Source: Melioribacteraceae bacterium | GTDB taxonomy: Bacteria; Bacteroidota; Ignavibacteria; Ignavibacteriales; Melioribacteraceae | DNA length: 64,000 nt | Direction: 5' to 3' | Assembly (NCBI GenBank): GCA_016342755.1 | Contig: JAEINS010000008.1 | Location: forward strand, 1 to 64,000 | Shown: in pieces, positions 8,944 through 16,918 of the stretch | How positions within the stretch are numbered: position 1 is the stretch's first letter | Layout: each line of letters starts with the position of its first letter | Position numbers and translations under genes: made by a program | The notes under the pieces: generated by a model | The model's database searches: none | The model's input: the letters and a program-made list of their open reading frames with translations, nothing else | Told to the model about the DNA's origin: nothing

Positions 8944-10143
8944 ATGAAATCAATTTATTATTATTTATCGATACTTGGAATTATTGGACTCTTTTTGTCA
9001 ACTACTGCTTTTACTCTTGAAGGGTCTGAAGAAGAAGTTTCGAATAAAAAGATCATTAAATTTTCTCATTCGCTTCATGCTGATGCAGCTGAATGCGCTG
9101 ATTGTCATACGTCCGTTTTAGACAGTGATGAACTTTCACGTTCATTACTTCCTGAAAAAGAAGCATGCGCTGAGTGCCATGATGTTGAGGATGATGAAAA
9201 CTGTGAAATGTGTCATTACGAAGATAATTATGAGGCTCTTGTTTATGAGCCGTCAAATCTGATGTTCAGTCATAAATTTCATAGCAGCAGTTATGAAGAA
9301 ATGACTTGTGCAAAATGCCATGTTGAAGAATCAAAATCAGAAGAAGAAGAGATAACAATTGTTAATCCCGAAATGATTAGCTGTTCTAGCTGTCATAGCG
9401 ATTCACAAGTTGCTTCGATGAACTGTGAAACCTGCCATACAACTACTGATAATCTTACTCCGGAAAATCATTTAACAAATGATTTTAAATCAATGCATTT
9501 TAATTATGCGGAAAATGACGGTGAAAATTGTGTGATGTGTCACTCAAATGATTTCTGCGAAGCTTGTCACGTTTCAGGCAGATTTGATGGTACAGAATCG
9601 GCTGATGCCAGCTTTGGTACTTTATATTCGCCACATAAGTTTCTTAATAATGCTAAAGAGCAAAAGCTATCCAGAGTTCATGAAATTGGTTACAGATTTA
9701 CACACGGTATTGATGCAAAAGGTAAATCAATGGAATGTTCAACCTGCCATCAGGCAGAAACATTTTGTGTTGAGTGCCATAGCGATGGCGGCGGTGAAGT
9801 TGCAATGAATATTGTACCGATGTCTCACATGGTAAGTGATTTTACCACAAAAGGTGTTGGAACAGGCGGCGGCGAACATGCTGTTTTAGCAAGACGTGAT
9901 ATTGAAAATTGTATGGTATGCCACGATGTTCAGGGCGCAGATCCTAACTGTATTATGTGCCATACTGATACTGATGGAATTAAAGGTACAAATCCAAAAA
10001 CACATGATAGTTCTATTTCTGATATAAGTGCGGTATTCCATGATGATGACGGCGCAGTCTGTTATACATGTCATATAACTGCTTCTGCAAGTACAGGACA
10101 AGCTGGAAATGGATTCTGTGGATACTGTCATGGATCTAAATAA
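8944..10143 (+). CDS. Multihaem cytochrome c, 14 CXXCH sites
   Basis: A 399-residue exported protein with 14 CXXCH motifs, about one haem per 27 residues: CADCH, CAECH, CEMCH, CAKCH, CSSCH, CETCH, CVMCH, CEACH, CSTCH, CVECH, CMVCH, CIMCH, CYTCH and CGYCH. Many extra His residues (for example KFSHSLH, FSHKFHSS, HMVSDF) could serve as distal ligands. The N-terminus is a signal peptide without a lipobox cysteine. The gene starts nine bases after the barrel gene. Haem density fits a long-range electron wire, either in the periplasm or within the barrel. No catalytic family was recognised. Confidence 0.88.
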   Translation: MKSIYYYLSILGIIGLFLSTTAFTLEGSEEEVSNKKIIKFSHSLHADAAECADCHTSVLDSDELSRSLLPEKEACAECHDVEDDENCEMCHYEDNYEALVYEPSNLMFSHKFHSSSYEEMTCAKCHVEESKSEEEEITIVNPEMISCSSCHSDSQVASMNCETCHTTTDNLTPENHLTNDFKSMHFNYAENDGENCVMCHSNDFCEACHVSGRFDGTESADASFGTLYSPHKFLNNAKEQKLSRVHEIGYRFTHGIDAKGKSMECSTCHQAETFCVECHSDGGGEVAMNIVPMSHMVSDFTTKGVGTGGGEHAVLARRDIENCMVCHDVQGADPNCIMCHTDTDGIKGTNPKTHDSSISDISAVFHDDDGAVCYTCHITASASTGQAGNGFCGYCHGSK

Positions 10144-10168
10144 TAATTTGAAATATAGGTTTTTAATC

Positions 10169-11032
10169 ATGAAAAAATTATTTGCATATACATTATTTAT
10201 CGGATCATTTTTGTTGGTATTATCTTCATGCAGCGAATTGAATGATGATATAACAGTTGAACCGACAAATATGGTTAGTGTTCATAAAGACGGCTTTGGT
10301 AAAATGTCATCAGAAAATTTCCATGGCAAAACTCTTGCAAAAAATAATTGGAATATCAAAGAATGCAGAAGTTGTCATGGATTCGATTATAGCGGTGGAA
10401 CAGCGGAAAGTAGCTGTAATACTTGTCATACTAATGGTCCTGATGAATGTAATACTTGTCATGGTAATTTTGCAAATCCAAAATCTATTGCACCGCCAAC
10501 CGATTTAGCGGGAAATATTGAAAGTACATATCCCGGAGTTGGAGCACACGTTGCACATGTTATGAACGAAGAAAGTGTTGGGCAAAATGTTGGGTGTTTT
10601 GATTGTCATCCATCTACTTCTACAAATGAAGAATTTGTCTTTGCTCATATAAACGAACTTCCAGCGGAAGTTAATATTAGAGGATTGGCCGCAGTTCAGG
10701 CTAACCCGGCAAGTTATGATTATACAGGCAATACATGTTCAAATGTATATTGTCATGGTCATTTTGAATTTAGTAAGGCTTCATCCAAAAATCAATGGGT
10801 TTATACTGCTGATAAAATGGAAGGAAATAAGTTTAATCCAAAATGGACTAAAGTTGATGACACACAAGGTGCGTGCGGAACTTGTCATGATCTTCCTCCT
10901 AAAGGACATGCGGCAGTTAGCGGTGGTTTAGCAAGCTGTACAACTTGCCATTGGGATGTTGTTGATAACGAAGGAAAAATTAAAGATAACTTAAAACACA
11001 TTAATGGTGAAATTAATGTGTATGGTAATTAG
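10169..11032 (+). CDS. Lipoprotein multihaem cytochrome with CX4CH motif
   Basis: The ATG at 10169 gives a lipoprotein signal peptide with lipobox VLSSC; a longer reading starting at 10109 would destroy it. The 287-residue protein has six CXXCH sites (CRSCH, two CNTCH, CFDCH, CGTCH, CTTCH) and one CX4CH (CSNVYCH). The CSNVYCHG...W...CGTCHDLPPKGH pair matches the CX4CH/CXXCH domain described in Geobacter-type cytochromes. Lipid anchoring and the neighbouring barrel suggest the outer face of a porin-cytochrome conduit. The seventh haem at the CX4CH site is probable but unproved. Confidence 0.85.
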   Translation: MKKLFAYTLFIGSFLLVLSSCSELNDDITVEPTNMVSVHKDGFGKMSSENFHGKTLAKNNWNIKECRSCHGFDYSGGTAESSCNTCHTNGPDECNTCHGNFANPKSIAPPTDLAGNIESTYPGVGAHVAHVMNEESVGQNVGCFDCHPSTSTNEEFVFAHINELPAEVNIRGLAAVQANPASYDYTGNTCSNVYCHGHFEFSKASSKNQWVYTADKMEGNKFNPKWTKVDDTQGACGTCHDLPPKGHAAVSGGLASCTTCHWDVVDNEGKIKDNLKHINGEINVYGN

Positions 11033-11114
11033 TTCACAATTATAAAAAGATTCAATTTTTATATTAGATTTCATGTCATAAATAATTAAATTGTAACAAA
11101 ATATTTGGTTATTT

Positions 11115-12443
11115 ATGGCTTTTAATAAAAACTTTACAGACGATATATTAGACTCCCTCGGTGAGGGAGTTTTTACTGTTGATAAAAACTTCAAAATAAA
11201 ATTCTTTAACAAGGCTGCAGAAAAAATAACAGGTCATAAACGTGATGAAGTTATTGGTAAATTCTGTAAGCACATCTTTCGGTCGGATCTTTGTTTTCAT
11301 GATTGTCCAATCGCAAAAGTTCTTCAGACAAAAAAGAACATTTATGATTTTGAAACAAACATTCAATCCAAAGCTAAAGATACAATTCCAATTAAACTTA
11401 ATTCAGCAGTTCTTTATAATGAAAATGAAGAACCTGTTGGCGGTGTTATTTCTTTTAAGGATTTGTGTGACGTAGAATCATTAAAATTCTCATTAAAGAA
11501 AGAAGCCGATTATCACGGTATTATTGGAAGAAGCAAGCAGATACGTGAAATATTTGATCTTATTGATGAAATTTCAGATTCCGATGCTTCAGTATTAATA
11601 CATGGTCAGTCCGGTACCGGAAAAGAACTTGTTGCAAATGCTATTCAGAAAACATGTCATAGAAAAGATAAGCCGTTTATCAAAATAAATTGTTCTGTAT
11701 TTCCAGATAATCTATTGGCAAGTGAATTATTTGGGCATGTAAAAGGAGCCTTTACAGATGCAGTTAAAGACAGACCGGGCAGATTTGAAATTGCTGACGG
11801 CGGAACCATCTTTTTAGATGAAGTTGCCGAAATGCCTTTGCAGATGCAGGTAAAATTACTTCGTGTTTTGCAGGAAGGAAGTTTTGAGCGGGTTGGAGAA
11901 TCAGTTACCAGAAAGGCCGATGTTAGAGTTATAGCCGCGACTAATATCGATATCCAGGAAGCTCTTAAGAATGGAACATTTAGAGAAGATCTATATTACA
12001 GATTAAATGTAATACCAATTGAAGTACCGCCTTTATCGGCAAGAATGGATGATCTAATCCCATTAATAAATCACTTTTTAAGTAAGTACTCAATTCTATA
12101 TAATAAAGAAATTAAAGAAGTTGACGAAGAAACAATTGAAACACTTAGTTCCTATGACTGGCCTGGTAATATTCGCGAGCTGGAAAACGTAATTGAATAT
12201 GCTTTTGTTAGAGCTAATAAAGAAAAGTCTATTTCAAAAGATAAACTTCCGCTAATTTTAAGGAACAATAAAGCTAAATTTGTCCCGCAAACGAACTTTA
12301 TTAGATCCTCTGATTTTGATAAAAATGAGATGATTGAAATTTTGAAAAGAAATAAATGGAATAAAACAGCAGTAGCAAAAGAACTTGGAATTGGCAGAAC
12401 AACACTTTGGCGAAAATTAAAAACACTGGGTCTGGTTGAGTAA
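11115..12443 (+). CDS. PAS-containing sigma-54-dependent transcriptional activator
   Basis: A 442-residue enhancer-binding protein. Residues 7-115 form a PAS domain containing three close cysteines (C-x8-C-x3-C, in FCKHIFRSDLCFHDC). Residues 133-360 form the AAA+ domain with Walker A GQSGTGKE near 164. The sigma-54 contact loop near residue 211 reads GAFTDA, not the consensus GAFTGA. The C-terminus is a Fis-type helix-turn-helix (NKTAVAKELGIGRTTLWRKL). There is no receiver domain, so the PAS/cysteine unit probably senses redox or a ligand directly. It sits between two cytochrome groups and likely controls both through the nearby palindromes. Confidence 0.92.
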   Translation: MAFNKNFTDDILDSLGEGVFTVDKNFKIKFFNKAAEKITGHKRDEVIGKFCKHIFRSDLCFHDCPIAKVLQTKKNIYDFETNIQSKAKDTIPIKLNSAVLYNENEEPVGGVISFKDLCDVESLKFSLKKEADYHGIIGRSKQIREIFDLIDEISDSDASVLIHGQSGTGKELVANAIQKTCHRKDKPFIKINCSVFPDNLLASELFGHVKGAFTDAVKDRPGRFEIADGGTIFLDEVAEMPLQMQVKLLRVLQEGSFERVGESVTRKADVRVIAATNIDIQEALKNGTFREDLYYRLNVIPIEVPPLSARMDDLIPLINHFLSKYSILYNKEIKEVDEETIETLSSYDWPGNIRELENVIEYAFVRANKEKSISKDKLPLILRNNKAKFVPQTNFIRSSDFDKNEMIEILKRNKWNKTAVAKELGIGRTTLWRKLKTLGLVE

Positions 12444-12456
12444 TCTGTTTCAAAAC

Positions 12457-12470
12457 GTTTCAAGTGAAAC
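12457..12470 (+). promoter_or_regulatory. Candidate activator-binding palindrome
   Basis: GTTTCA-AG-TGAAAC, the same core as the palindrome at 6951. Another GTTTCA half lies at 12448. It stands about 130 bases upstream of a sigma-54-like element at 12597, a normal enhancer distance. Inferred target of the activator encoded immediately upstream. Confidence 0.6.
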
Positions 12471-12541
12471 ATACTGTTCATAAGGTGTAACTTATTTAAT
12501 AATAATGTATTAAGATCGAATTGTCTTTGTTAACGGCAAAG

Positions 12542-12558
12542 TGAAACGCACCGTTTCA
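12542..12558 (+). promoter_or_regulatory. Inverted repeat with GTTTCA/TGAAAC halves in outward order
   Basis: TGAAACG and CGTTTCA flank CAC. The half sites are those of the palindromes at 6951 and 12457 but in the opposite arrangement. It may be a second, differently spaced activator site or a hairpin. Confidence 0.4.
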
Positions 12559-12596
12559 TATCCCCTTAGTTTAACTTCTTTTTTCAAACCTTTTTT

Positions 12597-12611
12597 TGGC
12601 ATTTTTTTTGG
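12597..12611 (+). promoter_or_regulatory. Candidate sigma-54 promoter
   Basis: TTGGC with ten bases between the -24 GG (12598-12599) and a GG at the -12 position (consensus GC). It precedes the 11-haem-site cytochrome gene by 37 bases. The match is one base short of consensus at -12, as at 7018, and the upstream palindromes support it. Confidence 0.5.
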
Positions 12612-12647
12612 ATAACTACATCTTTTATAATAAGCAGGTATTGTGAA

Positions 12648-14084
12648 ATGTCAAAAAAAACAGTCTTATTTTATCTTTTATCTCTTACCATAATATTTTT
12701 TATTGGTTGCGAAGAAGAGAAAAAAGATCCTGAAACAATAGCAGAACTTACCTTAAAAATGTCTGTTAATTCTTGTGAAGGATGCCACACAAATTATGAG
12801 CACTTAAAAACAGTTCATACTCCTGATCCTCCATCAACCGAGGCGGCCGGCTGTGGCGGTGAAGCACCTCATTTTGAACCTTATGACAGAGTATTTTTGG
12901 GCGGTGATGGTTTTACTCAATTTAAATCTGGTATTCATGGAAAACTGGATTGTGTAGCCTGTCATAATGGTGTTGATGGTACAGACGATAAAGTATTAGC
13001 ACATTCAGATAATTTTATTACTCATCCTTCGTTAGTTCCTGAAGAAAAATGTGCAAGCTGCCATCCTGACATTGTTCAAAGAACGCAAAATAGTATCCAT
13101 AGAGAAGGTTCTGGCCAGAAAAGTATGGTATCGCAAAGATACGGTGCCGGTAATGGTTTAGACGCATTCGAAAGTTTACCTCATGATTTAAAAGAAGGTT
13201 ATGACGCTAACTGTGCAAAATGTCATGGTACTTGTGGGGATTGCCATATAGTTAGACCTAAAGCCGGTGGCGGTGGTTTAAAAAGCGGTCATGCTTTTAT
13301 TCGTACTCCTGATATGGTAAATACATGCGTTACTTGTCATGTTAGTCGTGGCGGACATGCTTACTTAGGTGTTGCATCCGGAACTGTTCCTGATGTTCAT
13401 TTAACAAAAGCCGGATATAATTGTTTAGACTGCCACTCGCAAAATGAAGTTCATGGCGACGGAAAATATGTTGATCAAAGATATAAAATGTCGCTTAAAC
13501 CAGAATGTGAAGATTGTCATTCAAATTTAGAAGAAGCAAATAATTATCATAAGACTCACTTAAGTACTTTTAATTGCCAGACATGTCACTCGCAAGATTA
13601 TAATAACTGCGGCAGTTGTCATATACCTGGACTACCTGAAGAAGGTGCCTTAGCAAAAGTTTCTGGCGGTGTAGGAGCAAGAATTGCTTCATATCAAGGT
13701 TTCAAGATTGGTATGAATCCGCTGAAAACAACTTCAAAGCCACAATATAAGATGGCATTGTTAAGAAGATCTTTATCAGCACCTGACAGTTGGAGCGGAT
13801 ATGGTGTGGAAAACTTATCTAACTTCGATGTAGCACCTACATTTAAATATACAACACCTCATAACATTATTAAATGGACAACAAGAACCGGCTTCAAAAA
13901 TGATGAAGGTAACTGGGAAGGATATGCAAAATGTTATGATGGCTGTCATATTATTGCTGAAGGTGATTCGCTAAGAAATAAAGGATTATATCTATTTAAT
14001 GAAGATCTTGAAGATTGGGAATTAAATGCCGATAAAGATATTGTTGTTGACGGAAAACTTCCTGCATGGTGGGGAGTAAACTAA
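12648..14084 (+). CDS. Lipoprotein multihaem cytochrome, ten CXXCH plus one CX3CH
   Basis: A 478-residue exported cytochrome with lipobox FIGC after residue 18. Ten CXXCH motifs are present (CEGCH, CVACH, CASCH, CAKCH, CGDCH, CVTCH, CLDCH, CEDCH, CQTCH, CGSCH) and a late CYDGCH, a CX3CH variant that could hold an eleventh haem. CAKCH and CGDCH are separated by only two residues (CAKCHGTCGDCH). The last 140 residues are haem-poor apart from the CX3CH and could be a binding or catalytic region. No close enzyme family was recognised. It is followed by a rhodanese lipoprotein gene after 46 bases. Confidence 0.85.
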   Translation: MSKKTVLFYLLSLTIIFFIGCEEEKKDPETIAELTLKMSVNSCEGCHTNYEHLKTVHTPDPPSTEAAGCGGEAPHFEPYDRVFLGGDGFTQFKSGIHGKLDCVACHNGVDGTDDKVLAHSDNFITHPSLVPEEKCASCHPDIVQRTQNSIHREGSGQKSMVSQRYGAGNGLDAFESLPHDLKEGYDANCAKCHGTCGDCHIVRPKAGGGGLKSGHAFIRTPDMVNTCVTCHVSRGGHAYLGVASGTVPDVHLTKAGYNCLDCHSQNEVHGDGKYVDQRYKMSLKPECEDCHSNLEEANNYHKTHLSTFNCQTCHSQDYNNCGSCHIPGLPEEGALAKVSGGVGARIASYQGFKIGMNPLKTTSKPQYKMALLRRSLSAPDSWSGYGVENLSNFDVAPTFKYTTPHNIIKWTTRTGFKNDEGNWEGYAKCYDGCHIIAEGDSLRNKGLYLFNEDLEDWELNADKDIVVDGKLPAWWGVN

Positions 14085-14130
14085 ATTGCACACTAATTAA
14101 CTAACAAATATATAATAATAGGAGTAACAA

Positions 14131-15114
14131 ATGAATTTAAGAAAGCTGTTTTATTTAATGTTGATAATTCCCATACTGTTTTTGAATACAGCATGTAGCG
14201 ATGATGATGGCGACGATCCGGTTGAAGTTAATGAAGCTGAGGTATTAGTTAAATATTTAGAAGCTGGTGATGATTTCTTAAATACTGCTGCACCTGCAAT
14301 GATTAAATCTTCAGATGTATTACCTAATGTTGATAATACAAACTGGACAATTATTGACATTAGAAGTGCTTCTGATTTTGCAAACGGACACATTAAAAAT
14401 GCGGTTAATAAAACTACTGGCGAATTATTAAGTTATTATGAAACTAATAATCTTTCAAGTAAAGAAAAAGTTGTAATAGCTTGTTATACAGGGCAAACTG
14501 CTGGTTGGGCAACTTCTCTATTAAGAATCATGGGGTATGCTAATGTTTATGATTTAAAATGGGGTATGAGTAGCTGGAATCCTGCAACAAAAGGCAGCTG
14601 GGTAAATACAGTTGCTGGTGGAAATGGAAAAGCCGGTCAGTTAGTAACTGCTGCAACAGCTAAAGCAGCTAAAGGTGATCTACCAAAATTAAAAACTGGT
14701 GAAACAGAAGCTGAAGATATTTTAAGAGCAAGAGTTGAAGCTGTATTTGCAGAAGGATTTGGCGCGGCAGCGGTTGGTAATGGAGATGTATTTGGCGCGT
14801 TAAGCAACTATTATATAGTTAACTATTGGTCTGAAGATCATTATAATATGATGCATATTCCCGGTGCTGTTCAATATACACCAAAGGCTGCACTAAAATT
14901 AGATGCAGATCTTAAAACTTTACCAACTGATAAACCTGTTGCAGTTTATTGCTATACCGGACAAACATCAGCACACGTTGCAGCAATATTAAAAGTTATT
15001 GGTTACGACGCAAAATCAATTAAATTTGGTGTTAACGCAATGAGTTATGATGCAATGCCAGGAACCAGATTTATTGAATCTACAGATGTTCATGATTACG
15101 CATTAGTAAAGTAA
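14131..15114 (+). CDS. Tandem-rhodanese lipoprotein (copy 1)
   Basis: A 327-residue lipoprotein (lipobox LNTAC) with two rhodanese-like domains, about residues 45-160 and 185-325. Both carry an active-site loop beginning with cysteine: CYTGQTAGWA and CYTGQTSAHVA. Rhodaneses carry sulfane sulfur, or in some cases bind selenium or other oxyanion products, on this cysteine. Lipid anchoring puts it at the envelope next to the cytochromes. The gene is closely similar to the one at 15867, so they are duplicates. In Geobacter, as I recall, some outer-membrane conduit clusters also contain rhodanese-like lipoproteins. Confidence 0.88.
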   Translation: MNLRKLFYLMLIIPILFLNTACSDDDGDDPVEVNEAEVLVKYLEAGDDFLNTAAPAMIKSSDVLPNVDNTNWTIIDIRSASDFANGHIKNAVNKTTGELLSYYETNNLSSKEKVVIACYTGQTAGWATSLLRIMGYANVYDLKWGMSSWNPATKGSWVNTVAGGNGKAGQLVTAATAKAAKGDLPKLKTGETEAEDILRARVEAVFAEGFGAAAVGNGDVFGALSNYYIVNYWSEDHYNMMHIPGAVQYTPKAALKLDADLKTLPTDKPVAVYCYTGQTSAHVAAILKVIGYDAKSIKFGVNAMSYDAMPGTRFIESTDVHDYALVK

Positions 15115-15125
15115 AAATATATTTT

Positions 15126-15154
15126 AAAGCTCCTTAAATAAGGAGCTTTTTTTT
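15126..15154 (+). terminator. Rho-independent terminator
   Basis: AAAGCTCCTT and AAGGAGCTTT pair around a four-base loop, then a T run. It closes the unit that ends with the first rhodanese gene. Confidence 0.9.
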
Positions 15155-15203
15155 GAAATTATACTTTACGTTTATAAAATTATTAAATTCAAAGGGCAGT
15201 AAA

Positions 15204-15674
15204 ATGAGCGAGATGCTTGGAAATCAATATTTTATGGCGAGAAAATTTTCTGAGGCCGAAAAGGAACTTGAAGAATGTTCTATTTCAAATCCTAAAAATA
15301 AGTTAATTAAAAAGAAATTAATAATTTGTTATGTTGAAACCGGGAAATTAATAAATGCCATCGAACTTTTTATTTCATTAATCAGAGAAGATATTGATAT
15401 TATTATTAATACTCATCCGATAGATGATGACTGTCCATGCCCTGAACTTATATATAATTATGAGAACTCACTGGATCTTAATAACCAGGGGGAAAAGGAT
15501 TTGCTGATTCTTGGTATTCTTTGGCTTTACTGCGATTTTAATAAATCGATGGAAAAATTTGAAGAGGCTGTTCAAAAAAAATCAAGTGATATTGAGGCTA
15601 AAACTATTTTAAGAATAATGAAAGCCAAAGAATTAGAGCTTAAACAGAAGGACAATAATCCATATATATCATAA
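15204..15674 (+). CDS. Small TPR-like protein
   Basis: A 156-residue helical protein. The ATG at 15204 has an AAAGGG ribosome site; an upstream TTG at 15153 lies in the terminator tail and is rejected. Residues 5-60 and 95-140 look like degenerate tetratricopeptide repeats (LGNQYFMARKFSEAEKELEE; CDFNKSMEKFEEAVQKK). A central DDDCPCPEL motif has two close cysteines. No signal peptide is present, so it should be cytoplasmic. It lies between the two rhodanese paralogues; a role in assembling or maturing cytochromes is possible but only suggested by position. Confidence 0.65.
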   Translation: MSEMLGNQYFMARKFSEAEKELEECSISNPKNKLIKKKLIICYVETGKLINAIELFISLIREDIDIIINTHPIDDDCPCPELIYNYENSLDLNNQGEKDLLILGILWLYCDFNKSMEKFEEAVQKKSSDIEAKTILRIMKAKELELKQKDNNPYIS

Positions 15675-15699
15675 CCTATTATGCTTAATTGGAGAAGAA

Positions 15700-15765
15700 A
15701 TGAGAAGTAAAATCTTCATTTTAATTTGTTCAACTTTAACTGCAATATATGTTAGACAACCTTAA
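15700..15765 (+). pseudogene. Short signal-peptide-like ORF, possible gene remnant
   Basis: A GGAGAAG site is followed by an ATG and 21 codons (MRSKIFILICSTLTAIYVRQP) ending in TAA. The start looks like the beginning of an exported protein, but nothing recognisable continues in any frame before the next gene. It may be the decayed 5' end of a lost gene or a leader peptide. Low certainty. Confidence 0.3.
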
Positions 15766-15866
15766 AACCCCAGTATATCTAATTAAACTAAGATTTGAAC
15801 TAATTACTAGTTTGATATATGGATAAATATTTTAAGAAAATAAATTTTACAATCATCAGGAGCAAA

Positions 15867-16847
15867 ATGAACTACAAAAAGCTTTTTTACTTAATGCTGA
15901 TTCTTCCAATTTTATTTTTAAATACTGCCTGCAGCGATGATTCTGTCACTCCGGATGATGTTGATGAAACGGAAGTTCTAATAAAATATTTAGAAGCAAA
16001 TGGAGATTTTTTAAATTCAACGGCTTGTCCTGCTATTATAAAAGCTGATGCTGTTAATACAAATATTTTGACAGGTGTTGATCAGGTTGTTATTGATATT
16101 AGAACAGCAGTGGATTATAATATTGGTCATATTAAAGGTGCGGTAAATGTTGTTGCCAACGATATATTAAGCTATTACGAAACAAATAATCTTTCGAATA
16201 AAACGGTTGTAGTTATAGCTTGTTATACTGGACAGGGTGCCGGATGGGCAACCAGTCTTTTAAGAATAATGGGATACAACAATGTTTTTGATTTGAAGTG
16301 GGGAATGTGCAGTTGGAATGCTTCAACAAATAATCATTGGGTTACAAATACTTCGAATGCAAAGGCTTCTCAATTTGTAAATACAGTTACAGAAAAACCA
16401 GCAGTTGGAGATTTACCAAAAATAGAAACTGGTAAAACAGAAGGTTCAGATATTTTACGCGCCAGAGTAGAAGCAATATTTGCAGAAGGTGTTGGTCTGG
16501 TTAAAATTGCCAACAGTGATGTTTTTGCCGTCCCGAATAAATATTTTGTTGCTAACTACTGGTCTGAAGATCATTATAAATTGATGCATATTCCCGGTGC
16601 TGTTCAATATTCTCCGGGAACTTCTTTAAAATCAGACAATGATCTTAAAACTTTGCCAACAGATAAAATAGTTGCTGTTTATTGTTATACTGGTCAGACT
16701 TCAGCACAGGTTGCCGCAGTTTTAAGAGTTATCGGTTATGATGCAAAATCTATTTTATACGGCGTTAATGGCATGAGCTATGATGCAATGCCAGGTACAA
16801 GATTTATCGAATTAAATGATGTTCACGATTATGAATTAGTAAAATAA
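15867..16847 (+). CDS. Tandem-rhodanese lipoprotein (copy 2)
   Basis: The ATG at 15867 follows CAGGAG and yields a lipoprotein signal peptide with lipobox LNTAC; upstream in-frame codons from 15819 are not supported. The 326-residue product has two rhodanese domains with active loops CYTGQGAGWA and CYTGQTSAQVA. It matches the protein encoded at 14131 along its whole length, with nearly the same signal peptide, so the pair arose by duplication. The differences include an extra cysteine in the N-terminal region (STACPAIIK) and CSWNAS in place of SSWNPA. An envelope sulfur-transfer or oxyanion-binding role is inferred. Confidence 0.87.
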   Translation: MNYKKLFYLMLILPILFLNTACSDDSVTPDDVDETEVLIKYLEANGDFLNSTACPAIIKADAVNTNILTGVDQVVIDIRTAVDYNIGHIKGAVNVVANDILSYYETNNLSNKTVVVIACYTGQGAGWATSLLRIMGYNNVFDLKWGMCSWNASTNNHWVTNTSNAKASQFVNTVTEKPAVGDLPKIETGKTEGSDILRARVEAIFAEGVGLVKIANSDVFAVPNKYFVANYWSEDHYKLMHIPGAVQYSPGTSLKSDNDLKTLPTDKIVAVYCYTGQTSAQVAAVLRVIGYDAKSILYGVNGMSYDAMPGTRFIELNDVHDYELVK

Positions 16848-16858
16848 TTATTAATTAT

Positions 16859-16883
16859 ACTCTCGTTATTCGGGAGTTTTTTT
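16859..16883 (+). terminator. Rho-independent terminator
   Basis: ACTCTCG pairs with CGGGAGT (one G-T pair) and is followed by T7. It separates the second rhodanese gene from the 24-haem cytochrome. Confidence 0.8.
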
Positions 16884-16918
16884 GTTAAATTTTAATTCAC
16901 TACTTAATAGGAGGAACA

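Noticed and set aside
9548-9808. Alternative-frame open readings inside the cytochrome genes (also near 10257-10508 and 17286-17546)
   Set aside because: They lie wholly inside genes with dense CXXCH motifs in the main frame and have no ribosome site or recognisable product.
15153-15203. TTG start for the TPR-like gene
   Set aside because: It falls in the T-tract of the preceding terminator; the ATG at 15204 has a ribosome site and begins the helical part.
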